Assembly: GCF_033807715.1 (NCBI RefSeq) | Contig: NC_084596.1 | Location: 39,604,458-39,668,457, forward strand | DNA: 64,000 bases | Direction: 5' to 3' | Source: Cololabis saira | Taxonomy: Eukaryota > Chordata > Actinopteri > Beloniformes > Belonidae | The notes under the pieces: model-generated | The model's input: only the letters and a program-made list of their open reading frames with translations | Told to the model about the DNA's origin: nothing | Database searches by the model: none | In this document: positions 33,179-44,552 of the stretch, one piece after another | Numbering within the stretch: position 1 is the first letter of the stretch | Layout: each line of letters starts with the position of its first letter | Position numbers and translations under genes: made by a program

Positions 33179-34904
33179 TCATTTGTACTCTGAACAAGTC
33201 ACTGCACAAACAGCTGGCACCGTTAGTTTCCTCTCTTGGCTCATTTTCTAATAAGTTGATAAAATGTGGTTTTAAAGACCAGCGGGGCGAATGAGTCGCT
33301 GTCAGATCATATAGTGTGTGACCTGGCGCCAGCGATCAGTCATGTGAACAGGAAAATGACTTCATAACGCCACCGTGAGTCACGTAATCTGAACAGCCCG
33401 GTGATCTGACTGGTATCTGAAACCTGAAACCAACCTCAGGGAAATTAATAACGTAAGATACGTTCATGAGACAGGAAAACACATGTGTTGATTAGGAGGA
33501 GCATACGTACAGCAGAGAGGAGACACCGTTACATCAGCGGTGTGACACACCCAGGTGACGCCACCCCGATGAGAAGACGCCCAACATGATGACTGATGTT
33601 GGATGTTGAGTTACAGGAAAATCAATAGTGTTTATTGGCTTCCATTGGTTTCATCCACATGAAACCACATGAAGTCAACATAAAATCAACAGAAAACTAA
33701 GATTCTCTAGAAATTAAGAGCAACTGAAAGAAGAAAAAAACACAGAATTATTCAGATAAAAAGACGTAAAAAGACAATACATGATCACACGGAGGAAGAG
33801 GATCTGTGCCGCCAGTCTCAAACATGAAAACCTTGAAGAAAGTGAAAGCATTGAAAGCCACACAAGTGCATCAGCAGGAGGTTTTAGAAATGGCTCTGAT
33901 AGCCCCCAACATCTCCCCTAGACCATAATCTGGTGGGCATAACTCTAGACTACAGACTACATAGATAAATAATGACTGTTTCTGCACCTTTTTATAGATT
34001 TGAGTATAGATATGTGAGCCTCAGTGAGATGAGCAGGTGATGAAACCAGTGGAGGTTGAGGGGAGAGCCCTCACAAAGCCGGGGTTCAGGCCTGGCTTTA
34101 TATGCTCACAAAAAAGAGAATGAAAATTACTTTTTCGTGCATTCAGACTTGCATGGACCAAACAGACGGCAGGAGAAGGAGCAGCGCTAGAATTATATGA
34201 AGTATTACCAGATTATTCGGTAACAGATCAATATCACTTCAATGTGTGTTTAATAAAAGTACTGTCGGTCAGTTTTGAACAAGCAAACTCTTTTACCATG
34301 AACCGTTTTCCTGGACGTTTAATTCTGGTTGCACATAAACTATAAAACGGTATCTGGAAACCTGCCGAATGCTGTTTATTAAATGCCAGACGGTAGTCTG
34401 ACAGTCTGCAGCTATTGAGCTTAGCGAGAGTCAGAAATATACATGTGGAGCTGGAAAACAATCAGAAAAGGGAGTGAATGATGCATAGACCAATTTAAAC
34501 TCGTTATACCCTGGAGCCCCCAGTACAGGGCGCAAACGCCGTATAAGAACATAAGCCTGAGACCAAGTGGAGCGTAAAGGGCTTTTTAAAAGTGTGGTAT
34601 ACCACATGCAGCGTGCAGAGACTTGCAGAAACTGCAGTATTTGAAAAATGCCCAGATGTTGTTCTAATTCCAGAAAACTTTCCAGCAGTAGCCGACCGCT
34701 CCACCTTGCTTACTCTATCCCATAATGCCACGTGTAAATACAGGGGTCAGTAATCTTCTTGAGACCTCTTAGGCAGCTCTGCCATGATGCTCATGCTGGC
34801 TCTGTGAGCTGGTTTCATCCTTGCTGATGTAAAACATGATGCTGTGAAACAGTATGCACTCGTCACAAGAGGTGACCAACGTTTCTTTGGGTGGATTTAA
34901 TCAA
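33179..34904. other. Unannotated 1.7-kb stretch
   Basis: The sequence appears unique. No splice-bounded exon, RNA gene or transposon end was found. Confidence 0.45.
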
Positions 34905-34969
34905 TAATTTCAATTTTGAATCCAATTTTATTTATATAGCATCTATTATGATACAAATTGTCTCTAGAC

Positions 34970-35651
34970 CAGGGGTCGGCAACCCAAAATGTTGAAAGAG
35001 CCATATTGGACCAAAAACACAAAAAACAAATATGTCTGGAGCCGCAAAAAATGAAAAGTCTTGTATAAGCCTTAAAATGAAGGCAACACATGCTGCATGT
35101 TTCTACAGTATATTAGTTATAACTGGGGGAAGATTTCTTTTTTCATTATGCACTTCGAGAAAAATGTTGAAATGTCAAGAAAAAAGTCGAAATGTCAAGA
35201 TTAATGTTGAAGTACAATCTTCAGAAAAAAGTCGAAATGTTGAGAAAAAAGTCGAAATTTTGTGAAAAAAAATCAAAATGTTGAGAAAAAAGTCGAAATG
35301 TCGAGATTAATGTTGAAGTACAATCTCGAGAAAAAAGTCGAGAAAAAAGTCGAAATGTTGAGAAAAAAGTCGAAATGTCGAGAAAAAAGTCCAAATTTCG
35401 AGAAAAAAGTCGAAATGTCGAGATTAAAAAGGAAAGGAAAAAGGAAGAAAAAAAGAGAAAAAAAGGAAAAAAGAAGAGTAAAAAAGAAAAAAGAAGGAAA
35501 AAAGAAGAAAAAGGGAAAAAGAAGAAAAAAACGAAAAAAGAAGAAAAAAACGAAAAAAAAAGTCAAACATTTTTGAAAAAGCTCCAGGGAGCCACTAGGG
35601 CGGCGCTAAAGAGCTGCATGCGGCTCTAGAGCCGCGGGTTGCCGACCCCTG
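34970..35651. mobile_element. hAT-type element (CAGGGGTCGGCAACCC) with captured minisatellite
   Basis: The inverted ends caggggtcggcaaccc and gggttgccgacccctg are perfect, as is the 8-bp duplication ctctagac (34962..34969 and 35652..35659). From about 35130 the interior holds ttcattatgcacttcgagaa and a gaaaaaagtcgaaatgtcga array. These are the subterminal block and minisatellite of family A. It ends in a purine-rich aagaaaaaacgaaa tract. No transposase is encoded. Confidence 0.92.
35155..35430. repeat. gaaaaaagtcgaaatgtcga minisatellite (hAT-borne copy)
   Basis: About a dozen imperfect units, some with the longer attaatgttgaagtacaatc spacer, match the arrays at 4085..4535 and 54470..54545. 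The Lys-rich open frames are artefacts. Confidence 0.88.
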
Positions 35652-35730
35652 CTCTAGACGCTTTTCAGAGCCCCAGAACATGACCCCTGAGCAATTAGTG
35701 AAGTAGTAATGCAATAGTAGTAACGGGGTA

Positions 35731-37137
35731 GAACACCACAAGAGCCACACAAGATCTTCTAAGAGTATTAAAACTGATATTCTATAGGAAAAATTCCTTT
35801 GCACTGGTTTTATTGCATTACATAAGACTTTTGAGTTGTCTAGCTGTATCCCATCTGTCTACAAAAACCATCAGAAGCTACTCTGGACTCACATCCCACC
35901 TGGACAAATGCCTAGTGTTTCATGACCCCATGTCACACGTCAGCGTCGGAGAGACGGGCTCACACAGCTACAGCAGACGTCCTGGCAGAAGCCAGTAACC
36001 AAGAAATCCTTCATGAAAGAGAAAATCAAAGAAAACCCGAAGCAGGAGACCAGAAAACTGCGTCGTAAAAGTCACTTTTACACCTACAGACCCCAAAGAG
36101 CTTGAAAGCCAAGCTTCCTTATTGCCTTGTACCATGTAACGACAAACATCATTATTGGCAACCAAACCTTTTGTGTCGGCTCAGCTTTGCACAATTAAAA
36201 CACCCGAGAGAAACATTAAAGGGTGAAATATTTATAGTAAAATAGCAAAGGTTCCGTGTGCTGCTTTAAGTTAAGCTAAGCAGCAACTCCAATAAGCAAA
36301 GAGGAAAAATGACATTTATATATTGATTTTGTCTTTGAAAGGAGTTGTGTTTCCCACTTGGCTCAACGAAACCAGAGAGTCCATAAGGAAATATAATCAT
36401 ACGCTAGGTTAAAGTTTCTTGAACATACATAAACCATTCAACGTGATGCTTGAAAATGTAAGTCATCCGTGTTGTGGCTCCATGAACGAACTCTTGACAA
36501 TGTATGTAGAGTTTTACTATAAAAGACTTACCCAAACAAGCACGGAGGCTGCCAGGAGGAAGTCCTGCCAGAAGCTGTCTTTTATAACCACCCCCATCCT
36601 AGGTGTGGGAAATCTCAGTTCCTGCCAGGAGATAATCATCCAGGCAGGAAGCCAACGGTGGGCCACCACCGTCGCCTTCTCTCAGTTAATGAAAGACACA
36701 TTAAACAGGTCACGAGTCAGTAAACCTGGGTTAAAAGTGTTTGAAGTCGTGAAAAACCAAATGTCTATAACTCCCAGACCACCTCACGTGTTTTGGTCAC
36801 TCCAAGTCCGATACCTTCACCAAAGACCAAACCTGTCAATCGAGTCCAAGACATTGTGAGAACCAGTCATGCATTTAATGACGCATGTAAGTGCTGCGAG
36901 CTGAGGTCTCGGACGGGAAGGAAGAGCGTGAACACAGGCTATCGTTCCCATTCCTCGCACAGACCGGTCTTCTTCATCTTCTTCATCATCACCAGTCAAC
37001 AGTCTGCAGGTGCTGCATGCTTTTGCCCTGAACCGATGCTGCCGTCATGAGGTTGGTCCACCGTGGTTGGGAGCCGTCCACCTAACTGTAGTCGGATCTG
37101 CAGCCCCTCAGAAATGTAACTAGGTTGTTGTTGAACA
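35731..37137. other. Unannotated stretch
   Basis: No repeat was recognised. The 146-residue open frame at 36419..36859 shows no domain or codon-level sign of being a gene. Confidence 0.4.
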
Positions 37138-37145
37138 AGACAACT

Positions 37146-37719
37146 AGTGTTGCCAACTGTCCCTTGAGAAACGTAATCGTTCCGTACTTATAAACTAAAG
37201 TACACGTCCCATATGGAGCTGAAAAGGGACGTACTTTGTCCCGTATTACTGTGGGAGTCAAAAAATAGTCATAAAAGGCCAATGGAAAATGGCATTGAGC
37301 TGTTGAGTTCATAAGTAATTTTTTTCTGTTTTACTCCAACTGTAGCTACAGTCATGGCCTTTGAGGCATAAATATGTTTAGTTTTCTACAGACTTTCTGT
37401 TTGCACTTTTGTTGTTGCACTAAAAATGTGCACTATTACAGAATGGATGTTCTGCTTTCTTTCTATTGTTTTATATTAATTTATACAATTTTAAGTTAAG
37501 CAGGACAGGTTTCTGTTTAAGAAAGATACTTATTTTATTCAGTTAATTTTGTTCTTTTGTATTAAAGTGAATTGCTGGATAATAATTTGTTTTCCATGTG
37601 TTCATGTCATTCAAAAATATGGATCTAATTCAATTCAGGTTTGAGTCCAATAGTTAAAAAATTGTTTCACTCACAAAAAAAGGGGCTAAAAACATTTTTC
37701 AGGGAGTTGGCAACCCTAG
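37146..37719. mobile_element. hAT-like MITE with AGTGTTGCCAACT ends
   Basis: The left end agtgttgccaact and right end agttggcaaccctag are imperfect inverted repeats. The 8-bp duplication agacaact is perfect (37138..37145 and 37720..37727). The interior is AT-rich and carries no ORF. Confidence 0.8.
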
Positions 37720-37727
37720 AGACAACT

Positions 37728-38271
37728 GTGATCGGTCCACTTGGTAGCATTTCCTTCATGTCTGCATATTGCTATATACGTTTCCTCTGCTATTTTTCTT
37801 CACTGGATAGGTAGTTTTATGTAATTTCTTCAGATCTAGCTGTTATTCACCATCTGCTACAAACACCAGACCGGCTCCCCTGCCGGTTTGCTCCCCTGCC
37901 GTGTCCGAGGGTCATGAACGAAGAAACTTGGCCTTGCGAGCTATGGCATCTCTCCGCTAACGAGCGCTTGGCTTTGTGAAGACAGACTGACGCGAACACA
38001 GACGTCTGTTACAGCATGACTGATGTTTTTGACGTCTGTTGTGACACAGAGGCATAAATTACACTTGGGTCTGATCAACATGACTCTAGGAATGATAATG
38101 CTATCCTTCTGAAACTGCTGGTTGAGCAAACACCCGCTAGCCGCCAGCTAACGTGGAAGAACAAGCATTTACAAGGTGGTGATGATTAAATGCACATTAT
38201 TTTCCATTGAAATACACCTAAGTATATATTCAACCATTAGTTATTCTTGATAAATAAAAAAACGCTGATTT
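37728..38271. other. Unannotated stretch
   Basis: No recognisable feature apart from a local repeat of gctcccctgccg near 37875. Confidence 0.45.
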
Positions 38272-38279
38272 GTGGACAG

Positions 38280-38963
38280 TAGGCCTGTGTTGAAAAAATA
38301 GTTTTTCCAATTTTAAATCAATTCTCATATTAATTCCTAAAAATCGATTTGTAGCCTATGTCTAAAGATTTCATTACAACTCTTGGTATTTTTTTGTTTA
38401 TGCACAAAAAAGGATGTTTTTTTGGACACAATGTTTTTGCCTTTAAATATGTTTAAAGGTATGAAAACATTAAAGTTTTCAGTCATAATTGCATAAATTG
38501 TCTATATTTCATTACTTTATATACTGTCATGGGGTTACATTTGCATAAAATGCTAAAAACCAAATTCTCAAAAATTCAAAACCCGAAAAACACTGAAAAT
38601 GGAAAACATTAAACCGATTTCATCCGTCTCTGTTTGCTGCCCTGGATCTGTTTGATAATTCTGCATCACAAAATGTTTCTGAAAGCAGTTTTATCATCAT
38701 TCTGGGAGGTGATTGCTCCTTACAGCATCATTAGCTGCCAATACTTGCAGTTGAATCTCAATATAATACTAGTATTAATATGTTGCATAACTACACAGTC
38801 ATATAATTCATGCAACAGCTCAAAAAACAGTTTTAATAACACTAACCCAAATCAATATCGGAATCGAATCGGATCGAATCAAATCTTGATAATCAATTCT
38901 GAATCTTAAGAATCGGAATCGAATCGGTTCTTGACATTTGAATCATTTGGATCCCCAGCCCTG
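38280..38963 (-). mobile_element. hAT-type element family C, copy 2
   Basis: This is an inverse copy of 18649..19374, running from taggcctgtgttgaaaa to ggatccccagccctg. The perfect 8-bp duplication gtggacag is at 38272..38279 and 38964..38971. The two copies differ by many substitutions and small indels, so they are not recent duplicates. Confidence 0.88.
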
Positions 38964-38971
38964 GTGGACAG

Positions 38972-39609
38972 TTGACTTTCTAGGAGTCCTGTCATGAACA
39001 CGGACCAGACAGAACGTTTCTGTCCCATCCACCCTTCCAGCTGTGCATAAAACAGCTGCCCTTGCAGACCCACGTGTGGTGACCTAACGGGTCTCAGCTC
39101 AGAAGAAAAGCAGAGGAGTCAATCAGGTCGAAGGCTCTGAGAAACCTCGTCACAATGAGGTCAAGGTGACGCTGTAGGGGTGTGTAGGTGTGGGTGTGTG
39201 TGTGAGCGAGAGAGTCACACCAAACCCTCTGACATGTTTATCTCACCAGCTCCACTCCGGAGGCTTCACACGCATCAGAGGTGGTCTTTACGGTGGTGGG
39301 GAGGACGGTGACCTCACGGCCTCGTCACCCGGGGGACGGTCAGACGGAGGAGGGGGACGCCTCACCGCAGCCCAGGGTGACGTCTGGGCCGGGTGATGAT
39401 ATCTGGCGTGAAGGGAGGAAACGGTTCATCATGACGCAACCTGCAGGGCTCCTCTGCCCTCGGGAGAGGAGGCGTCGCTGGTGGAGCACCAGCACCTCCT
39501 GGTGTCACCACGGCCAAGTGCAGCAGCCAAACCCAACACCTCGGAAATATTCAGTCAAAACGACAACATGTAAAGGCAAGGGCAGCATTAAATATACAAG
39601 TATGTGTCA
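38972..39609. other. Unannotated stretch
   Basis: Moderately GC-rich; no exon or repeat recognised. Confidence 0.45.
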
Positions 39610-39755
39610 AAAAGGAAGAAAAATCCAAGGCACTCTTCTTCAAATAATATAATAAAAGCCTTTATTGAAATATGCTATTTCATGTGAAAAAGATTAAAAA
39701 GTGGGTTACAGCCCACGCGTTTCGGCCACAGCCTTCCTCAGGGTGCAACTTCACC

Positions 39756-40319
39756 TCTTCCCCTTTTCAGCTCTTCCCCTTTTCATTAAATATTCATTAT
39801 TATCAGTCAATAAAATTAACATTTTCAAAACATGTTTATTTATGTTCAAATTTAAAAATGATATACAAGATCTTCCTTCTTCTTTTCATAATTTCTTTTA
39901 TGTTAATTCCGATATTCATTCTTATGCCACAAGGCACAAAGATGATTTTAATTTACCGTTTTGTAGAACATGGAAACATCAATCTTTCATCACTTACAGA
40001 GGCCCTCACTTGTGGAATTCACTCAATAAATCTCATAAATCATCACCATCCTTGCCAATATTCAAAAAACATTTAAAGAACTTTCTTATTGTTTCATCTT
40101 TGTAATGTTCATTATTTGATCTGAGTTACATTTTCTTGTGTTTTTTTGTTTTTTTTTACTCTCCCTTGTGTAGCTTTGTTTTGTTTTTTATTCATATATG
40201 GAAAGGATTCTATATAAGCCACCAGGCTTCTTCCTTTCCTTGCATGTTATTTCATTGTTTTTCATTTTTTTGTTCATATTTGTCTTATATTGCTAAATAA
40301 ATAAACTAAACTAAACTAA
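39756..40319 (+). mobile_element. 5'-truncated LINE (Rex/jockey-like) inside the Penelope 3' UTR
   Basis: The frame ending at 40105 contains NSDIHSYATRHKDDFNLPFC and YRGPHLWNSLN, the C-terminal signature of non-L1 LINE reverse transcriptases. The 3' UTR ends with ataaataaactaaactaaac tail repeats at 40300-40320. The boundaries are placed where Penelope 3' UTR resumes on both sides (gggtgcaa and ccaacactcaatgc). Confidence 0.65.
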
Positions 40320-40497
40320 ACCAACACTCAATGCATTGATTCTCCTTAAATAGGATGATTGAAAACACCTGGGCAGGTGGGAGGACAAATACAAAACAAA
40401 AGAAATAACAGATAATGTCCAATAGATGGCACCAGCAATTGTTAAACAATGAAATACTGGAGATAGAAAAAGCAAAGTTACAAAAAAGGACTGAAAT

Positions 40498-40548
40498 CAA
40501 TGTCTTCATTTAAACCTGGATGGATAGTGGCTTTCATTTGGTAAATGA
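40498..40548 (-). pseudogene. Penelope protein, C-terminal piece
   Basis: The minus strand reads YQMKATIHPGLNEDIDFSPF and stops after Leu. The GLNEDIDF..FL ending is the standard Penelope C-terminus and continues from RETFYI at 43690 once the L2 is removed. The 3' UTR follows to the left (40497..40320, then 39750..39610). Confidence 0.8.
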
Positions 40549-42911
40549 AACACAACATCTCAGACCCAGTATCCAGAGAATTTTTAAACCTTTTAAACTG
40601 TCTAGATTTTAAGCAACATGTCACACAGCCGACCCACAGCAGAGGGCGCACCCTGGACCTGGTCATAACCTACGGCCTGTCCCTGGGTGCGTGCTCTGTT
40701 GTGGACCTGGCTGTGTCTGACCATTTTTGCGTGTTTTTTAACATCACCAGTTTTAACCAGCGGGAGGCCCCGGTGAGAACGGTGAGGAAACGTAACCTAA
40801 CTCCTGAAGTGGCTGCAAATTTTATCCAGATTTTACAGAACACTCCTGCAGAAATTTTACCAGCTCCCTGTGATTTTATCGTTGACAATTTTAACAAAAT
40901 ACTCAAAACAACGCTGGACTCAGTGGCTCCGATTTTAACTAAAAGAATTAGCATAAAACCTACACCCCCATGGAGAACTGAGGAAATAAAGAAACTAAAA
41001 AGAAACTGCAGGAGTGCCGAAAGAAGATGGAGGAAATCAAAATTAACAGTTCATTATGACATTTTTTGCCAACACCTTAAGTACTACAATAACAGTATTA
41101 AAAAAGCAAGAACCGCCCATTTCAAAAACCTAATTCTAAATAACAAAAACAATTCCAAATTCCTTTTCTCCACAATAGATCTTCTAACAAATGGAAACCT
41201 GAACAGATCCCATAAGACAGCAACAGATGCCCTCTGTGAGGATTTTGCAGACCACTTCAGGGGTAAAATTGATGACATTAGATCCAGTCTTTTATCTCAA
41301 CAGATTTTAACTCTTAACACACCTGGATCAATGCTTTTACCTGAGGAAACACTGGAGAGTTTTGCCTTGGTTGATGCGGGGACACTTTGTAGAGTTTTCT
41401 CCAAGGTAAAGCCCACAACCTGCCTTTTAGACCCCATTCCCACACCGTTTTTTAAAACACTCTATGGGTTCTTTGAGGAACAGCTTTTGTATTTGGTCAA
41501 CTGTTCTCTTCAGACGGGTGCCTTCCCCGCCGCCTTTAAAACGGCGGTGGTGAAGCCCCTTCTGAAGAAGAGTGGGTTGGACCCCAATGTTTTAAATAAC
41601 TACCGGCCTGTATCCAACTTACCGTTTTTAAGTAAAATTTTAGAAAAACTTGTTTTTAATCAAGTGAATGAATTTTTAAACTCAACACACATTTTAGAGG
41701 CTCATCAGTCCGGTTTTAGGATGAACCACAGTACAGAGACAGCACTTTTAAAGATTTTAAATGACATCAGGTGCAATTTAGATAACCAAAAACTCACAGT
41801 CTTGGTTCTGCTGGATCTTACCGCCGCCTTCGATACAGTAGACCATCACATTTTATTAAACAGACTGAAGCACCTGGTCGGCCTCTCTGGTACTGTTCTT
41901 AAATGGTTCACGTCCTACCTCACTGATCGAAGTTTCTTCGTAAGTATGGATACATGTTCCTCAGGAACCTATAAGATAAAGTGTGGGGTTCCCCAAGGGT
42001 CAATTTTAGGTGCAACTCTTTTTAATCTGTACATGCTGCCCCTTGGGGACGTCATCAGGAGACACGGCATCAGCTTCCATAGTTACGCTGACGATACGCA
42101 ACTGTACATCGCCGTGTCTCCTGATGACACTGGGCCAATTGATGCCCTTTTTAACTGTATTTTAGACATCAAGTCAGGGATGGCAGCGAACTTCCTACAG
42201 CTCAACCAGGGCAAAACAGAGATTTTACTCATCGGTCCCGAAGGCCAGAGAGAGAAACTTTTACCAAAGTTACAGGATTTTAAACCCTCAAAATCAGTTA
42301 AAAATCTGGGCGTGATTTTTGACTCTGAGCTCACTTTTATTCCACATATTAAAAACATAACAAAGATCGGTTTTTACCATCTTAAGAACATAGCCAGAGT
42401 CCGCCCGTTTCTCTCTCAGGCCAGTACGGAGGTGCTAATGCATGCTTTTATCTCATGTCGTTTAGATTATTGTAACGCCCTGCTCTCTGGTCTTCCTAAA
42501 AAGAACATGTACAACCTACAATTATTACAGAATTCAGCCGCACGCGTGCTGACGAGGACCAGAGGGCGGGAGCACATTACACCTGTTTTAAAATCGCTGC
42601 ATTGGCTCCCCGTGCGCTTCAGGATCGATTTTAAGGTTCTTTTACTAGTTTTTAAGTGTCTTAATGGTCTTGGGCCTTCTTATTTGTCTGCACTACTTTT
42701 ACCCTATCAACCCTCACGGACCCTGAGGTCCTCCGGTGCTGGCCTTTTAACCATACCAAAAGTTAGAACCAGGACACACGGGGAGGCGGCATTCAGTTTT
42801 TATGGTCCCCGATTGTGGAACAGCCTCCCGGAGAACCTCAGGGCCGCAGAGACTGTTGATGTTTTTAAAAAGAGGCTCAAGACCCATCTCTTTAATCAGG
42901 CTTTTAACTGA
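40545..42911 (+). CDS. L2 LINE polyprotein, 5'-truncated endonuclease plus reverse transcriptase
   Basis: This 788-residue open frame has no stop codons. It begins in the last part of the AP endonuclease, with RTLDLVIT and the catalytic SDH (VDLAVSDHFCVFF, about residue 60). Reverse transcriptase motifs are all present: NNYRPVSNLPFLSKILEKL, GFRMNHSTETALL, LLDLTAAFDTVDHHIL, GVPQGSILGATLFNLY and YADDTQLY (Tyr at about 514). The C-terminus has WLPVRFRIDFK and GPRLWNSLPE, typical of L2/CR1. The first Met at 40545 may lie in flanking Penelope DNA, so it is not a native start. The frame is open but lacks most of the endonuclease, so this copy could not move by itself. Confidence 0.92.
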   Translation: MKHNISDPVSREFLNLLNCLDFKQHVTQPTHSRGRTLDLVITYGLSLGACSVVDLAVSDHFCVFFNITSFNQREAPVRTVRKRNLTPEVAANFIQILQNTPAEILPAPCDFIVDNFNKILKTTLDSVAPILTKRISIKPTPPWRTEEIKKLKRNCRSAERRWRKSKLTVHYDIFCQHLKYYNNSIKKARTAHFKNLILNNKNNSKFLFSTIDLLTNGNLNRSHKTATDALCEDFADHFRGKIDDIRSSLLSQQILTLNTPGSMLLPEETLESFALVDAGTLCRVFSKVKPTTCLLDPIPTPFFKTLYGFFEEQLLYLVNCSLQTGAFPAAFKTAVVKPLLKKSGLDPNVLNNYRPVSNLPFLSKILEKLVFNQVNEFLNSTHILEAHQSGFRMNHSTETALLKILNDIRCNLDNQKLTVLVLLDLTAAFDTVDHHILLNRLKHLVGLSGTVLKWFTSYLTDRSFFVSMDTCSSGTYKIKCGVPQGSILGATLFNLYMLPLGDVIRRHGISFHSYADDTQLYIAVSPDDTGPIDALFNCILDIKSGMAANFLQLNQGKTEILLIGPEGQREKLLPKLQDFKPSKSVKNLGVIFDSELTFIPHIKNITKIGFYHLKNIARVRPFLSQASTEVLMHAFISCRLDYCNALLSGLPKKNMYNLQLLQNSAARVLTRTRGREHITPVLKSLHWLPVRFRIDFKVLLLVFKCLNGLGPSYLSALLLPYQPSRTLRSSGAGLLTIPKVRTRTHGEAAFSFYGPRLWNSLPENLRAAETVDVFKKRLKTHLFNQAFN

Positions 42912-43680
42912 CTCATTTAACTCTTTTACATTTCTTATGCTCACCCTTATTTTTATTGAATCTTACTGCTCTGTTTTATATTTAGTTTATCCTTTCTTAT
43001 CGTATTTTATTTTTGGTTAATCTCAATGTTTTATCTAAATATTTTAGTTGTTATTTATGGTCTATTTTATACATTTTACTGTTTTATTATTTTAGTTTTT
43101 AATGTCTTACTTTCTAGACATACTTTTAGGATTTTATGTTTGTATGTTTTATGTTTTTTTATAAACTCCTTTAGTGTATTTTATCCTGTTTTCTTGTAGC
43201 TTTTATCTCCAGTGTTTCCTCATGGGGAGCCTCCATGCTGGGAGTGACTCTGGCCTGCAGGGGGTCGTCCTGGGGGTCGTTCTGGCCTGGATGGTTGTGG
43301 AGCTCTGCACCACGGCTTCACCGCTGTGGTGTGGACTCCTCTTTCCGTCCGGGCCGGGATGGTCTCTGTGGGCCCCCCCCCCTTGTAGCTGTGGGCTATG
43401 AGACCTCCTGGCGTGGACGGCTCCCCGTTACCGTTTCCTCACCTGGATCCTCTGTGCCTAGCCATGCCTACACCATGTGTCTGCGTGCGTGTCTGTGTGT
43501 GTAATTTAGGAATTTAGGTGAATTGTAGTGTGCTTTTGTCTGCGGGGGGGGGGCATTAATAAGTTTTATGTTTATTTGTTTTTTCTTGTTTTTTTTTGGT
43601 TTTTTTTTCTGTTAAGCACTTTGTGTTTCATTATTTGTAGGAAAAGTGCTATATAAATAAAGTTTGATTTGATTTGATTT
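40549..43680 (+). mobile_element. L2-type LINE, 5'-truncated, otherwise intact
   Basis: The insert starts within the endonuclease region and ends in tatataaataaagtttgatt and then tandem tttga repeats (43660-43680), the L2 style of tail. A short duplication around aaatg flanks it (40541-40548 and 43681-43686). The 3' UTR (42912..43659) is about 0.75 kb with a C- and G-rich middle. It splits the Penelope reading frame. Confidence 0.88.
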
Positions 43681-43691
43681 GAAATGTAAAA

Positions 43692-43841
43692 GGTCTCTCT
43701 CTGCAGAAGTAATTTGAGTCCGTCACCCCCTCTAATGTTTTTTTGAATACTTTCTAGGCCTTCAACCATAAGTGAACCTGGGTTGCTGTCATGTGCTTCA
43801 AAAAAGTGCTTAGCCATTGGGTAACCAAAATTTGCTTTTCT
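43692..43841 (-). pseudogene. Penelope protein, GIY-YIG middle piece
   Basis: The frame continues exactly from the previous piece, with KANFGYPMAKHFFEAHD and then EGLESIQKNIRGGD and LLLQRETFYI. The H..EAHD and RGGD...QRE patterns are conserved in the Penelope endonuclease. It ends at the L2 insertion. Confidence 0.85.
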
Positions 43842-44370
43842 TTTTTTTTTTTTCTTTTATTGTATTTTTATATTTTCAGCCACAAAAAGAGGGGTATACA
43901 CTTTAGATACATAGAACACAAACCCCCACAACTCAATTTCCCCCCAAAAAAACAAAAAAAAGTCAAAGTCCATACATACGGTACCAAAACATATTTCATA
44001 GTGCTATAATCATGCCAAATATACTAACCAAAAATTCTACTCAATGCACTAATTGAGAATACCAGATAGTACTACCCTATCTGTTCTATCAATGACTCTG
44101 AAATAATAATTAAATAGTTAAATAATATTCCTACCTACTTCTTGATGAAGGGGACTTATCAAAAAAAAAAAAAAGTAGGAAACACTTAATGTCATTACTT
44201 TCTTATCCTAAGTTGGGGCTGGTCCGTTAAAGAACCAAAATGATATCCAAATATATACCTTCAAAACACAACGAAAACAAAACCAAAAAAAAAAAAAAAA
44301 AAACCTAACAAAACAAAACAGACATAAACGGTGGGAAAACCCCACTTAAAACAAACACGACAACAAAACA
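43842..44370 (-). mobile_element. Retroposed insert with 15-bp target duplication
   Basis: The perfect duplication aaaatttgcttttct lies at 43827..43841 and 44371..44385. The insert begins with a T-run, so its poly-A tail is on the minus strand. Internal A/T homopolymers occur at 44161 and 44285. It looks like the 3' UTR of an L1-type LINE, but no coding part remains to confirm this. Confidence 0.8.
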
Positions 44371-44385
44371 AAAATTTGCTTTTCT

Positions 44386-44552
44386 AATAGCATACTTATG
44401 CTCAGAAACTCTGTCTTTCAAACAACGCTTAGTGCAGCCTATATAAAAACAACCACAGGTACCAGACAATCGGTAGACAACAAACATGGTATTACAATGA
44501 ATGAATGGCTTGATGTCATAAACCTTGTTAGTCTTAAAGTCACTGAATTGTT
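44386..44552 (-). pseudogene. Penelope protein, GIY-YIG N-terminal piece
   Basis: The minus strand reads FKTNKVYDIKPFIHCNT then VVYRLSGTCGCFYIGCTKR and LKDRVSEHKYAIRKA. The VVY..FYIG pair is the GIY-YIG motif, and R of KDR and the E of SEH are typical catalytic positions. The linker FIHCNT precedes GIY-YIG in Penelope proteins. The fragment is interrupted after AIRKANF by the 43842..44370 insert. Confidence 0.85.

Larger units (their letters stand above)
34905..35730 (+). mobile_element. LINE/SINE tail region hosting a hAT insertion
   Basis: The flanks read caattttatttatatagcat, gtctctagac and then gcttttcagagccccagaac once the hAT element and one 8-bp copy are removed. This is a common fish retroelement 3' motif. 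Confidence 0.5.
39610..44552 (-). mobile_element. Penelope-like element, truncated, split by three insertions
   Basis: The remaining pieces are about 39610..39750 (3' end), 40320..40548, 43681..43841 and 44371..44552. Together they encode the end of a Penelope-type protein with a GIY-YIG endonuclease. The 3' UTR has gaggaaggctgtggccgaaa followed by cgcgt, which resembles the terminal motif of fish Penelope elements. The reverse transcriptase part is missing beyond 44552, probably by 5' truncation or later loss. The inserts are a LINE fragment (39756..40319), an L2 (40549..43680) and an unclassified poly-T-led retroelement (43842..44370). Confidence 0.85.

Noticed and set aside
36419..36859. 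146-residue open frame as a gene
   Set aside because: No family motif, no splice sites of note, and length is within chance for this composition.
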